Shown here piece by piece: positions 1-8,831 of a DNA stretch of 38,562 nt. Made by a program: the position numbers and the translations under genes. Where the stretch lies: positions 481-39,042 of the forward strand of contig DGXB01000119.1 in the NCBI GenBank assembly GCA_002396205.1, in the 5' to 3' direction. Source of the DNA: Bacteroidales bacterium UBA4243. GTDB lineage: Bacteria; Bacteroidota; Bacteroidia; Bacteroidales; F082. Within the stretch, counting starts at the first letter, position 1; every line of letters begins with the position of its first letter. The notes under the pieces were generated by a model, which was not told the origin of the DNA, ran no database searches, and saw only the letters and a program-made list of their open reading frames with translations.

Positions 1-778
1 CGCAGATGCCGGGCACGGCCACCAAATAGGTCGGGCGGATCATCGGGAACTTGGAGATGGTTTCCTTGACATTGGCGGCAGCCACCCATTCGGCACCTTT
101 GTAGAGGGCCGACAAAGTGCTGCAAATCAAGCCAAACACATGGCTGAGCGGCAACACGCAGGCATAGACATGGCAACCCAACTGCTTGCCGGGAGCATAG
201 CAGCCATTCAAGGCACCACGCATCAATGCGCGATGAGGCAAGACTGCACCCTTAGGAGCACCCGTCGTGCCACCCGTGAAGAAAATGGCAGCCGCGTCGT
301 TCTTGTCGACGGTGGCCACCGGAGCGGCATGGTCGGCACAGTCGGTGATGGCGATGGCCTTGCAGGGCACACCGGCGACGCTTTCAGCAAAGTCCTTGCC
401 GTAGGCGATGACTTTCACGCCAAACTTCATGCAACAGCCCACCACGGCTTGGGGCGGCAGCTGCGAAGGCAGGTTGATGGCCACGAAGCCCGCCGAAGTG
501 GCGGCGAGAAACATTTCGACGGCATCAACGTTGGTGTTGTCCAAGATGGCCACCTTGTCGCCTTTTTGCAAGCCAAGGTCGTTGAGCAGGGCGCGTTTGC
601 GTGCCACTATGTCGCATACTTGCTTGTAGCTGAATGTGTTCACCGTGTCGGAAAGGCAAGGCAGGTCAGCCCACTTTTGCTCAATCCAAGTGACAAATTC
701 CGGAAGGGTCGGGATGTACTTTAACTGCGCGAGTTCGTCGGCAGAAAGCATACTGGGAAAGTAATCGTTGTTAATCAT
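1..778 (-). CDS. AMP-forming acyl-CoA/acid ligase, N-terminal part (cut by window edge)
   Basis: The reading frame starts at the ATG at 778 and is still open at base 1, giving about 259 residues of an ANL-superfamily (AMP-binding) enzyme. The phosphate-binding motif FFTGGTTGAPKGAV lies at about residues 163-176. It is followed by a PLSHVFG segment typical of fatty-acid or short-chain acid CoA ligases. These enzymes activate a carboxylic acid as an acyl-AMP and usually pass it to CoA. The C-terminal lid domain and the substrate pocket are outside the window, so the substrate cannot be assigned. It lies 98 bp behind the GH3-hydrolase gene on the same strand and has its own promoter, so it can be expressed independently of the long operon upstream. 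Confidence 0.85.
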   Translation of the reverse strand, partial: MINNDYFPSMLSADELAQLKYIPTLPEFVTWIEQKWADLPCLSDTVNTFSYKQVCDIVARKRALLNDLGLQKGDKVAILDNTNVDAVEMFLAATSAGFVAINLPSQLPPQAVVGCCMKFGVKVIAYGKDFAESVAGVPCKAIAITDCADHAAPVATVDKNDAAAIFFTGGTTGAPKGAVLPHRALMRGALNGCYAPGKQLGCHVYACVLPLSHVFGLICSTLSALYKGAEWVAAANVKETISKFPMIRPTYLVAVPGIC

Positions 779-787
779 AAAATTAAG

Positions 788-819
788 TTTTGTCGTTTTC
801 AAAAGAAACGACAAAAATA
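788..819 (-). promoter_or_regulatory. Promoter with overlapping inverted repeat, acyl ligase gene
   Basis: A Bacteroidota -7 box TATTTTTG lies on the minus strand at 812-819. It overlaps a perfect inverted repeat with 11-bp arms (TTTTGTCGTTT at 788-798 and AAACGACAAAA at 806-816, 7-nt spacer). The arms cover the predicted transcription start about 10 bp from the start codon, so the repeat is either an operator or a hairpin at the extreme 5' end of the mRNA. Confidence 0.5.
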
Positions 820-876
820 GGGAAAAAAAACATTTCCACCAAAAAAAATTAATTTATCTCCAATTTAGGCCGTCCT

Positions 877-3855
877 TCACTCCGCCACGGGAAAGGCTTC
901 GTAAAGGATGTCGTGCAAGGCCGTCCTTGTGCCTTGACGCACCAATTTGTTGGGTTCAGCATTGGGATAGACGCGGTTGGAAAGGAAAACGATGGCCGTT
1001 TTGTTGGCGGGGTCGGCCCAAACGAAAGTGCCCGTGAATCCCGTATGTCCATAGCCTTTCATCGAGCCTGACTTGGAAGCCGTGCATGAGCCTTTCTTGG
1101 CGATAGGCAGCTTGTCGAAACCGATGCCGCGACGGTTGTCGTTGCTCGATGCGAAGGGCGCCGAGGTGAAATAGCGCACCGTTTCGGGCTTCAGGTAACG
1201 TCGGCCATTGTAGGTGCCATCGTCAAGCAGCATCTGCATGAGGGCCGCCAAGTCGTGGGCATTGGCGAACAAACCCGCATGGCCCGCAACGCCTCCAAAC
1301 ATGGCCGCTGCCTGGTCGTGAACGTCACCCCAAATCTGTTGCTTACGGAAGATGGTGTCGTTTTCCGTCGGGGCAATCTGGTTGCGAGTGAAGTGGCTGA
1401 GTGGTTGATAGCAAATGTGGTTGAGGTTCATCGGCAGATAGAACTTCTCATTCAGATAGTCTTCGATGCTTTGGTTGGTCAAGAGCTTCACAATCTTGGG
1501 CATGTAATAGAATCCCATGTCGCTGTAGAGGTACTTTTTCTTGCCCAGAGGGGTCTTGGCCACCGAGTCGAAAATGCGGTCGGGATAGTCGTTGACGAGA
1601 TAAAGGTTTTCGGCCACCCTCACGTTGTGACTCTCGTCGATGACATCGGAATAATACTCAAACATCGGCCCGTTTTGGTCCACCGTCACCTTATAAAAAG
1701 GTACCCATGCCTTCAGGCCGGCTTGGTGCGTCATAATGTCGATGAGCTTCAGCTTGCCGTGCGACTTGCCCTTCAGATAGGGAAAAAAATCAGCCAACGT
1801 GGAGTTCAGGTCAATCAGCCCATCGTCATATAACTTCATGATTGCCAACGTAGAAGCGAAGATTTTGGTGCACGATGCGATGTCGTAGAGGTCGTCGGGC
1901 TGCACTTGGTGGTCGCCACCATAGGTGAACGTGCCGAAACACTTGTCGTAGACCATCTTGCCGTCCTTCATCACCACGATTTGGCACCCTGGATAAGCCC
2001 CGTTGCGGATGCCAGCCTTGGCCACCGAGTCGAAGCGGCGAGCATAACGATCGGCGAGATTGCCTTTCGGCAGCTCTACGACAGGCTCGTTTGTAATCAC
2101 CTGACCTACAGATGGCAAGGCCTTGGTAGGCACTTCCTTTGAAGGCAGGATGTGAGGTTTCTTTTCGGGAACGCCTGTCACGATGCCGTCGCCGCACTTG
2201 AACTTCCCGACCGAGACCGGCAAAGTGCCATGGGCTTCCATCTCGCCCGAAAGCAGCCTCACCACCGCGTTGACGGCGGGCACCTCGTCTTGATAGGCCA
2301 CCACCAGCCCCTTCACGCTATTGTTGATACGAAACATATCCAAGGCATAAGGGCAAGCAAACAAATTGAGAATCACGTCGTTTTGGGCCACCAAACGGTT
2401 GAAGAACTTAACGGTCTCATCGTTGATGCCGTAGTTTTTGTCGGCAAACATCGTGGTCTTCTCGATGCTGACCACCACCAAGTCGAAAGTCTCCAGCTTT
2501 TTCAGCCATTCCGCCGATTTCGTGGCGATGGCGTCTTTGGTCACCACAAACGAGGTGGTCATGTAGCCGCGTGCCCACAAGCCGTTGTTCACGTCGTTTT
2601 TCGTGTTGCCTATGGTCACCACTGCGATTTTCTTGTTGTTGACCAACGGAATCACTTGGTTTTCATTGCGAAGCATCGTGATGGCCTCGTCATAGAGCGT
2701 TTGGCGCAAATCGGTGTATTCCTTCTTTTTCAAGTCGGTAAGGTTGGTGGCTGGCTTGTCTTCGTAATGGTTCAGCCCAACGAGATATTTGTAGCGCAAT
2801 ATCTTCTTGCAGCTCTCCTCCAATCGGGCCGCCGCCACGGGATTGCTCTCAGCCGCATCCTTGATCGTCCTGATGGCGAAGGGCACGTTGGTGGGCAGGA
2901 TCAGCACATCGTTGCCCGCCATGAAAGAGACATAAGGCACACTGTCGTGGCGCACCTTCTCGGAAACGCCCTTCATATCCAGGCCGTCGGTGAAAATCAG
3001 CCCTTCAAAGCCCATTTGTTCTTTGAGCAATTCGGTGACCACACCGTGTGAAAGCGACGACGAAGTGTTCTTAACCTTCTCAATGGCAGGGAAATACAAA
3101 TGTCCAACCATGGCGCCGTTCACACCTTGTTCAATCATATAGCGGAAAGGCGCAAGCTCAATGTCGCGCACCTCGTCCATCGTGCGGGTCACGGTGGGCA
3201 ACGTCATGTGCGAGTCGGTTGCAGTATTGCCGTGACCAGGAAAGTGCTTCATCGTGGTTATCAAGCCTTTGCTTTGCATTCCAAGGGCATAGGCAGCACC
3301 CTTCTCTCCCACTTTCTGCGGGTCTTCGCCGAAGCTACGCATACCTATGATCGGGTTGGCTGGATTGGAATTGACATCGACGACGGGCGCAAAGTTGACA
3401 TGGATGCCCATGCGTTTGCACTGTTCCGCCACCTGTTGCCCCATCTCGTAAATCAGTTGGTCGTCGCTGATGGCCCCCAAGGTCATCTGATAGGGATACG
3501 ACAAGGCCTTGTTGACACGCATTCCCAGTCCCCATTCGGCATCAATGGAGACCATCAACGGCGTTTTGGCAATAGACTGCCAATCGTTGGCCTGCTTGAT
3601 AATCGCCTCAGCGTCAGCGCGGAAGAAACACACGCCACCAATGTTGTACTTCTTGATGTATTTCGCCACATCCTCATAAAAAGGCTTGTTGGGCTGGTTG
3701 GCACGCATGCAAATCAACTGCGCGACACGCTGCTCAGTAGTAAGGCTGTTATAGACCGAATCGACCCAATGGTCGGCAGCGGTTTGTGCATAAGCCTGAC
3801 CCATGGCAAAAGTCAAGCCAAAAACTGCAACAGAGAAAAATTTCCTAATATTCAT
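877..3855 (-). CDS. Exported GH3 beta-N-acetylhexosaminidase / serine hydrolase fusion
   Basis: This is a 992-residue two-enzyme protein. A signal peptide (residues 1-24, ending AYAQ) is followed by a glycoside hydrolase family 3 domain with the NagZ-type motif KHFPGHGNTATDSHMTLP at about residues 200-217, which supplies the His-Asp general acid pair. The second half, from about residue 610, is a beta-lactamase/PBP4-like serine hydrolase with the SxxK motif SCTK at about 661, a YSD tyrosine motif and an HTG triad at about 938. GH3-NagZ enzymes cleave N-acetylglucosamine from muropeptides or glycans, and the serine hydrolase half could be an esterase or DD-peptidase acting on the same polymer. 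Such fusions are known in Bacteroidota. A role in cell-wall turnover is inferred. It follows the thioredoxin-like gene by 31 bp, probably in the same operon. Confidence 0.9.
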   Translation of the reverse strand: MNIRKFFSVAVFGLTFAMGQAYAQTAADHWVDSVYNSLTTEQRVAQLICMRANQPNKPFYEDVAKYIKKYNIGGVCFFRADAEAIIKQANDWQSIAKTPLMVSIDAEWGLGMRVNKALSYPYQMTLGAISDDQLIYEMGQQVAEQCKRMGIHVNFAPVVDVNSNPANPIIGMRSFGEDPQKVGEKGAAYALGMQSKGLITTMKHFPGHGNTATDSHMTLPTVTRTMDEVRDIELAPFRYMIEQGVNGAMVGHLYFPAIEKVKNTSSSLSHGVVTELLKEQMGFEGLIFTDGLDMKGVSEKVRHDSVPYVSFMAGNDVLILPTNVPFAIRTIKDAAESNPVAAARLEESCKKILRYKYLVGLNHYEDKPATNLTDLKKKEYTDLRQTLYDEAITMLRNENQVIPLVNNKKIAVVTIGNTKNDVNNGLWARGYMTTSFVVTKDAIATKSAEWLKKLETFDLVVVSIEKTTMFADKNYGINDETVKFFNRLVAQNDVILNLFACPYALDMFRINNSVKGLVVAYQDEVPAVNAVVRLLSGEMEAHGTLPVSVGKFKCGDGIVTGVPEKKPHILPSKEVPTKALPSVGQVITNEPVVELPKGNLADRYARRFDSVAKAGIRNGAYPGCQIVVMKDGKMVYDKCFGTFTYGGDHQVQPDDLYDIASCTKIFASTLAIMKLYDDGLIDLNSTLADFFPYLKGKSHGKLKLIDIMTHQAGLKAWVPFYKVTVDQNGPMFEYYSDVIDESHNVRVAENLYLVNDYPDRIFDSVAKTPLGKKKYLYSDMGFYYMPKIVKLLTNQSIEDYLNEKFYLPMNLNHICYQPLSHFTRNQIAPTENDTIFRKQQIWGDVHDQAAAMFGGVAGHAGLFANAHDLAALMQMLLDDGTYNGRRYLKPETVRYFTSAPFASSNDNRRGIGFDKLPIAKKGSCTASKSGSMKGYGHTGFTGTFVWADPANKTAIVFLSNRVYPNAEPNKLVRQGTRTALHDILYEAFPVAE

Positions 3856-3886
3856 AACAAACTAAATTTCTATATTTTAAATAAGA

Positions 3887-4714
3887 TTATTTCAACCATT
3901 CCTTTAACTCATACCAATCGTAAGGCTTACACACAATCATTCGGTCTTTGTCCAAAACGAAAACCGTAGGCGTTGAAGTGATATGGTAATCCAAGAAAGG
4001 CTTGCTTTCCCAACGCAAGTCGTCATAGAAATGGTATCCGTCAAGTCGCATTTTTTTTACCGAACGAATCGCATCACTCTCATCTTCCGCCAATGCAAAC
4101 GTAACCAACTCAAAATCAGACTTCAAATCCAAGTTCTTCCGAATGGCAACCAAGAAATCGTGGCAATATTCGCAGTCAGTCGACCAAAAAACGACGATGA
4201 CCTTCTCCGCTTTCGAGTCATACAACCGATAGGGCTTCCCATCGATGGTGATTCCAGAAAAATCAGGTGCTTTGGCTCCCACACGGACCTTTTGATATGG
4301 CTCGGTTATGGAATCCAAACGCATACCCTCTTCCACTTGGATCTCTCCTTCAAATAACATCGGATAACTCAATAGATAATCAACGACTTGCTCTCTACCC
4401 AAATTTGAATACCCGTTGAGCATGAACACCAAAATGTATTCATAAACACGCATGTTAACCTTGGCCTTTTCAAGGAGGTTACCTATGGTGGCCATTGAAA
4501 GGCTGTCGAATCGGTGCATGTCGCCACTTTCCGTAAGGTTGAAAAGCTGTTCCAGCATCCGATTTTGGAAACTTTCTGATGCGACCAAAGCCGTATCGGT
4601 GAAATCAACATCGTCCCAAACGTTTTCTTCAGCTCCAATCTGAGCTTTCGTCGGCAACGTTGACGCTATGAGGAATAGCAAAACTAAAACAATATGTATA
4701 TATTTGATTTTCAA
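3887..4714 (-). CDS. Exported thioredoxin-fold (TlpA-like) protein
   Basis: A 275-residue protein with a signal peptide (residues 1-24, ending TKAQ). An N-terminal helical domain of about 110 residues resembles the DUF5106/DUF4369-type leaders that precede Bacteroidota TlpA proteins. The C-terminal thioredoxin fold starts at VGAKAPDFSG and has the redox motif WSTDCEYC (CxxC) and the cis-proline segment STPTVFVLD. TlpA-like proteins reduce or exchange disulfides outside the cytoplasm, and the short motif fits a reductase or resilience role in the envelope. The client is unknown. It lies 14 bp downstream of rnhB and 31 bp upstream of the GH3 fusion gene, with no separate promoter seen. Confidence 0.85.
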   Translation of the reverse strand: MKIKYIHIVLVLLFLIASTLPTKAQIGAEENVWDDVDFTDTALVASESFQNRMLEQLFNLTESGDMHRFDSLSMATIGNLLEKAKVNMRVYEYILVFMLNGYSNLGREQVVDYLLSYPMLFEGEIQVEEGMRLDSITEPYQKVRVGAKAPDFSGITIDGKPYRLYDSKAEKVIVVFWSTDCEYCHDFLVAIRKNLDLKSDFELVTFALAEDESDAIRSVKKMRLDGYHFYDDLRWESKPFLDYHITSTPTVFVLDKDRMIVCKPYDWYELKEWLK

Positions 4715-4728
4715 TTTTTAGTACATTG

Positions 4729-5328
4729 TTATTTCAAGTCTAACTTTAATTGAATAGCCATATTGAAAGTCATGCGATGAAGGGGTGTCGTACCATAATC
4801 GGCGATGGCCTGTTTGTGTTCGCGTGTGGGATAACCCTTGTTCTTTTTCCAATTGTAAACGGGAAACTGCTCGTCATATTGCGCCATCATCATGTCGCGC
4901 GTGGTTTTGGCCAAGATGGATGCCGCCGCAATCGACTGGTATTTGGCATCGCCACCCACGATGCAAACGTGTTTCACCTCCTTGTAAGGATTGAAACGAT
5001 TGCCGTCAATCAGCAACAATTCCGGTTGAAGTGTTAGTTGATCCAAGGCCCTGTGCATCGCTAAGAATGAGGCGTTTAGGATATTGATTTCGTCAATCTC
5101 TTGCGCTGTGACTATACCGATGCCGTAAGAAATTGCCTCTTGCATCACCAACTCACGCAGCTTCATCCGTTTCCTCTCCGTAAGTTGCTTGGAATCATTG
5201 AGTTCAGGATAGTCGGCATCGTTGCGCAAAACGACGGCAGCGGCCACAACGGGACCCGCCAAGCAGCCACGTCCCGCTTCGTCGCAACCTGCTTCCACCA
5301 GATTTGAGTAATGAGCAAGCAATCCCAT
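4729..5328 (-). CDS. rnhB: Ribonuclease HII
   Basis: A 199-residue protein of normal RNase HII length. The signature GCDEAGRGCLAGPVVAAAVV at residues 14-33 supplies the Asp-Glu pair of the active site. LLIDGNRF carries the third acidic residue, and ASILAKTTRD is the conserved segment carrying the fourth. The enzyme cleaves RNA in RNA-DNA hybrids and starts removal of single misincorporated ribonucleotides in the cytoplasm. It begins 3 bp after the upstream membrane-protein gene, so translation is probably coupled within the long operon. Confidence 0.97.
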   Translation of the reverse strand: MGLLAHYSNLVEAGCDEAGRGCLAGPVVAAAVVLRNDADYPELNDSKQLTERKRMKLRELVMQEAISYGIGIVTAQEIDEINILNASFLAMHRALDQLTLQPELLLIDGNRFNPYKEVKHVCIVGGDAKYQSIAAASILAKTTRDMMMAQYDEQFPVYNWKKNKGYPTREHKQAIADYGTTPLHRMTFNMAIQLKLDLK

Positions 5329-5331
5329 GGT

Positions 5332-6315
5332 TTACAGGAGTTTAAAGTAATAATGGTTGGCTAATGTCAGCAGGATGAAAACCGTAAGCATCAGATTGGC
5401 CCAGCCGGTATTGCCCATATAGGAGAATGCGTATGAAACGAGGATGGACAACACCATGAAAATCAAGCCGTTCATCAGCACGTTATCGCCTACGAAGAGC
5501 AGCAAGATGCCAAAGAATGCCATGATGAAAGCCATGGAAATCTTGGTGCGAACCGCCACGGCTTTTTCGAAGTTGGCATTGTTGCTACCCAGAAACAGGA
5601 ACACCACACTCACGATAATAACAGACAATAGGATGATTGTCCGCAAGTTGAATCCCTCAACGGTGAGTTGCAACGAGGAGAAATAGCCACTGTAGCCATC
5701 CAACAACGATTGGAAGTCGCCGAACAGGAACACCCCGACAAAATACATGAAATACACGAAGCAGAAGCCGAACAGCGGAATCATCAGGAAACGCGCCGAG
5801 CCTTTCTTGTTCATGGGAAGCACCACCAACATCCACACAATCAATACGATGGACGGGAAATAGCACATCGTGGCCAAGGCGAGAAACACCCCCGACCTGA
5901 GGAGGAACATCTCAGCGTCGGGCTGCAAATAAGCGTCATACAAGTTCTTGAGCATCAGCAACAAGAAGATGAGCGACAAACCAAAAGGATAGAAATTGGT
6001 CTGGGTTTGCGTCATGCTCATCATCAACACGAACACAAATGCCCCCATGCTGCTCACCTTGCCCACAATCTGGTTCTTTACCATGATGGCATTGAACAGC
6101 AAGGTCTCTATTACCAACAATACGAAAGCCACAATGTGTCGCAAAATGACGGAAGGCCCCAGCAAACGGCTCACCAAATTGAAGATGGGGGTCACGGGTT
6201 CGTCCATTCCCATGGCAGCCTTGCCCGAAACGAACGCAGGTGCCCAAAGGATGATGGCTAACAGCGCAATCATCACATACTGAATGATATAACTTTGTCT
6301 GAAAAACTTAATCAT
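5332..6315 (-). CDS. Polytopic membrane protein (DUF6427-like), unknown function
   Basis: A 327-residue, very hydrophobic protein with about nine to ten predicted membrane helices and no soluble domain or catalytic motif that I recognise. The N-terminus MIKFFRQSYIIQY followed by a helix and a short extracytoplasmic loop resembles the Bacteroidota-specific DUF6427 family. The start codon overlaps the purD stop codon (ATGA at 6312-6315), showing translational coupling, and rnhB follows after 3 bp. The position next to purD and rnhB looks like housekeeping context, but no function can be deduced. The family label is tentative. Confidence 0.75.
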   Translation of the reverse strand: MIKFFRQSYIIQYVMIALLAIILWAPAFVSGKAAMGMDEPVTPIFNLVSRLLGPSVILRHIVAFVLLVIETLLFNAIMVKNQIVGKVSSMGAFVFVLMMSMTQTQTNFYPFGLSLIFLLLMLKNLYDAYLQPDAEMFLLRSGVFLALATMCYFPSIVLIVWMLVVLPMNKKGSARFLMIPLFGFCFVYFMYFVGVFLFGDFQSLLDGYSGYFSSLQLTVEGFNLRTIILLSVIIVSVVFLFLGSNNANFEKAVAVRTKISMAFIMAFFGILLLFVGDNVLMNGLIFMVLSILVSYAFSYMGNTGWANLMLTVFILLTLANHYYFKLL

Positions 6316-7682
6316 TGCAGTTTCATCAAGTCAAGACCAATGTCGTGGCGGTAGTTGGCTCCCTCGAAATGGATCTTCTCCACCTCTCTATAAGCGAGAT
6401 CTCTCGCTTCTTCTATCGAATCGCCATGAGCAGTCACCGCAATGACGCGACCGCCAGAAGTGACCACTTGCTTTTCGCTGTCGAAAGTCGTTCCGGCATG
6501 GAAAGCGACGACATCTTTCAAGCCTTCCAAACCACTCATTCTCATACCTTTCTTATAAGCTTCGGGATAACCACCCGACACCACCATGACCGTGACGGCG
6601 GTTTTTTCGCTCTTGGCGAAATGGACCTCGTCGAGGCGGCCATCTGCGCAAGCGTCCAACAATTCGGAAAAATCACCTTCAATACGGGTCATCACAGCTT
6701 CTGTCTCAGGGTCGCCCATGCGGACGTTGTACTCAATGACATAAGGATTGCCGCCATCGTTCATCAAGCCCAAGAAAATGAAGCCTTTATAATCAATCTT
6801 TTCTGATTTCAGGCCTTTCAAGGTGGGCTTTACGATGCGATCTTCCACCTTGCTCAGGAAGTCGGGTGTGCAGAATGGCACAGGCGAAACCGCGCCCATG
6901 CCACCGGTATTGAGGCCCGTGTCGCCGTCGCCAATGCGTTTGTAGTCCTTGGCTTCGGGCAACAAAACGTAATGCTCTCCATCGGTCAGCACAAACACCG
7001 ACACTTCGATGCCTTTAAGAAACTCCTCGATGACCACGGTAGCTGAAGCCGCTCCAAACTTACCATCAAGCATCTTTGAAAGTTCGTCCTTCGCCTCTTG
7101 CAAATCGTTGAGTATCAATACTCCCTTACCAGCAGCAAGACCATCGGCCTTCAACACATACGGTGCCTTGACTTGCTCCAAAAAACCGTAGCCTGCTTCG
7201 ATATTGTCCTTATTCACTTTGAAACACTTGGCTGTAGGGATGCCGTATTTCTCCATGAAGTCCTTGGCGTAGGCCTTCGAGCCTTCGAGTTGAGCACCAC
7301 GCTTGTCGGGACCAATGATTTTCACCTCCTTCAAGGCTTCGTCGTTCTTGAAGAAATCAACGATGCCATCCACCAAAGGCTGTTCGGGGCCGACCACAAC
7401 CATATTAATCTGTTCCTTTAAGCAGAGGTGTTTTATGGCTTCAAAATCAGAAAGTTTCAGATTGACATTCGTACCAACTTGCGCTGTGCCGGCATTGCCT
7501 GGCGCAATGAAAACATGAGCGCCTTCGCTTTGGGCGAGTCTCCAAGCCAAGGCATGTTCGCGGCCACCCGAACCGAGCACCAAAACTTTTCTTTCAACTG
7601 CTGTAATATGTTGGCCTTGAACGGCTTTCCAATCCAAGGCTTCTTTTGCGTTATCCGCCGGATACATTACTATTTTAGCCAT
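6312..7682 (-). CDS. purD: Phosphoribosylamine-glycine ligase
   Basis: A 456-residue ATP-grasp enzyme of de novo purine synthesis, joining phosphoribosylamine and glycine to give GAR in the cytoplasm. The N-domain motif VLVLGSGGREHALAW begins at about residue 33. It is followed by GPEQPLVDGIVDF, the ATP-grasp segment GPDKRGAQLEGSKAYAK, the GGMGAVSP glycine/phosphate loop and the metal-binding VIEYNVRMGDPE. Homologues usually start at the motif now at residue 33, so this frame has about 30 extra N-terminal residues. No ATG lies closer, only possible GTG/TTG starts, so either the extension is real or a non-ATG start is used. It sits 12 bp behind the glycosyltransferase and overlaps the next gene by 4 bp. 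Confidence 0.95.
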   Translation of the reverse strand: MAKIVMYPADNAKEALDWKAVQGQHITAVERKVLVLGSGGREHALAWRLAQSEGAHVFIAPGNAGTAQVGTNVNLKLSDFEAIKHLCLKEQINMVVVGPEQPLVDGIVDFFKNDEALKEVKIIGPDKRGAQLEGSKAYAKDFMEKYGIPTAKCFKVNKDNIEAGYGFLEQVKAPYVLKADGLAAGKGVLILNDLQEAKDELSKMLDGKFGAASATVVIEEFLKGIEVSVFVLTDGEHYVLLPEAKDYKRIGDGDTGLNTGGMGAVSPVPFCTPDFLSKVEDRIVKPTLKGLKSEKIDYKGFIFLGLMNDGGNPYVIEYNVRMGDPETEAVMTRIEGDFSELLDACADGRLDEVHFAKSEKTAVTVMVVSGGYPEAYKKGMRMSGLEGLKDVVAFHAGTTFDSEKQVVTSGGRVIAVTAHGDSIEEARDLAYREVEKIHFEGANYRHDIGLDLMKLQ

Positions 7683-7694
7683 ATATTTATGTTT

Positions 7695-8819
7695 TTATTG
7701 TTTTATCGCATTCATTAAACTATTCCAAATCTCCTCCGCCGCCTGGTCCCACGAGAAGTCTTGGACTCGTTCATGGCCTTTTTCAATTAGGATCTCGCGA
7801 ACGTTCTCGTCGAGCATCTCCGTCATGCCTTCGGCGATGGAGGCTTCGCTGAACGGGTCGACAAGCAAGGCTGCATCGTCGGCCACTTCAGGCATGGAAG
7901 TCACATTGGAGGTGATGACTGGCGTTTCGCAACGGAATGCCTCCAAAATCGGAATGCCAAAGCCCTCGAAATAAGACACATACACAGATGCCAAAGCAGC
8001 AGCCGTCACCTTGTGCAATTCCTCGGCACTCAAACGACCGGCAAAGACCACGTCGTCCTTGAACCTCATTGCACTGTAAGCTTTCTCAATCGGCTCCGAC
8101 CACCAACGCTTCTCCCCTACAATCAACAACTTGACGTTGGACGGCGTTTGGCTCTTGAACAAGTCGAAGGCCGTAAATAGCCTTGCCAAGTTCTTGCGCG
8201 GATGCAACGAACCAACGAACATGAAATATGGATTTCCATCTGTGTATTTCGTCCTAATGGCTTCCTTTTCCTCTTCTGAAATCGGCGCAAACTTCTCATT
8301 CACACCGTTATACGCCACGTCAATCTTGTCGGGATTAATGCCGTAACACTCAACGATGTCCTGTTTCGAGAACTCCGAGACCGTCACGATGCGCTTGGCC
8401 TTGTGGGCGAATTTCGGGAAGTATTTCTTGTAGTGCCAAAGATGAATCCAAGGCATGTCCTTCGGGAAATGCTCAAAGTTAAGATCGTGGAACTGAGCTA
8501 CTTGAGGCACGTCACTCCGAAGGCTCAGATAGCCATCAGGCGAGAAAAACAAGTCGGGCTGGATCTGCTTCAGCGCCTTTTTCACCGAAAACTCGAAGAA
8601 CCAGATGAAAAGGAAAGGATGTCGTGCCTGAGGAAAGAGCACTATGGGTTTCACGTTGTCGCCGAAAACGAACATCGGGTCAGGCTCGCGGTCGAAGAGG
8701 AAATAGAATTCCACTTCGGGATGGCTTTTCACCATGCGGCGCAAGGTCTCATAGGCCACCCACCCGATGCCTTCCAGCTTGTCTTTCAGCAACAAGCGTG
8801 TGTTGACAGCAATTTTCAT
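7695..8819 (-). CDS. GT4-family glycosyltransferase
   Basis: A 374-residue GT-B glycosyltransferase. The N-domain begins MKIAVNTRLLLKDKLEGIG. The C-domain has the family 4 features GSLHPRKNL (phosphate/donor-binding), YFEGFGIPILEAF (the EX7E motif, with Glu at both ends) and the TSNVTSMPEVADDAALLVDP segment. GT4 enzymes transfer a sugar from a nucleotide-sugar with retention of configuration. No membrane anchor is seen. The acceptor is unknown. There is no polysaccharide cluster around it, only housekeeping genes (ahcY 12 bp upstream, purD 12 bp downstream), so it may be a stand-alone lipid or envelope glycosylation enzyme. Confidence 0.92.
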   Translation of the reverse strand: MKIAVNTRLLLKDKLEGIGWVAYETLRRMVKSHPEVEFYFLFDREPDPMFVFGDNVKPIVLFPQARHPFLFIWFFEFSVKKALKQIQPDLFFSPDGYLSLRSDVPQVAQFHDLNFEHFPKDMPWIHLWHYKKYFPKFAHKAKRIVTVSEFSKQDIVECYGINPDKIDVAYNGVNEKFAPISEEEKEAIRTKYTDGNPYFMFVGSLHPRKNLARLFTAFDLFKSQTPSNVKLLIVGEKRWWSEPIEKAYSAMRFKDDVVFAGRLSAEELHKVTAAALASVYVSYFEGFGIPILEAFRCETPVITSNVTSMPEVADDAALLVDPFSEASIAEGMTEMLDENVREILIEKGHERVQDFSWDQAAEEIWNSLMNAIKQ

Positions 8820-8831
8820 GTCAAGGTGCCA

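Noticed and set aside
2152..3969. Plus-strand open frames of about 290-300 codons opposite the GH3 fusion gene
   Set aside because: They are antisense to the GH3 domain, have His- and Gly-rich composition typical of antisense frames, and show no motif or promoter.
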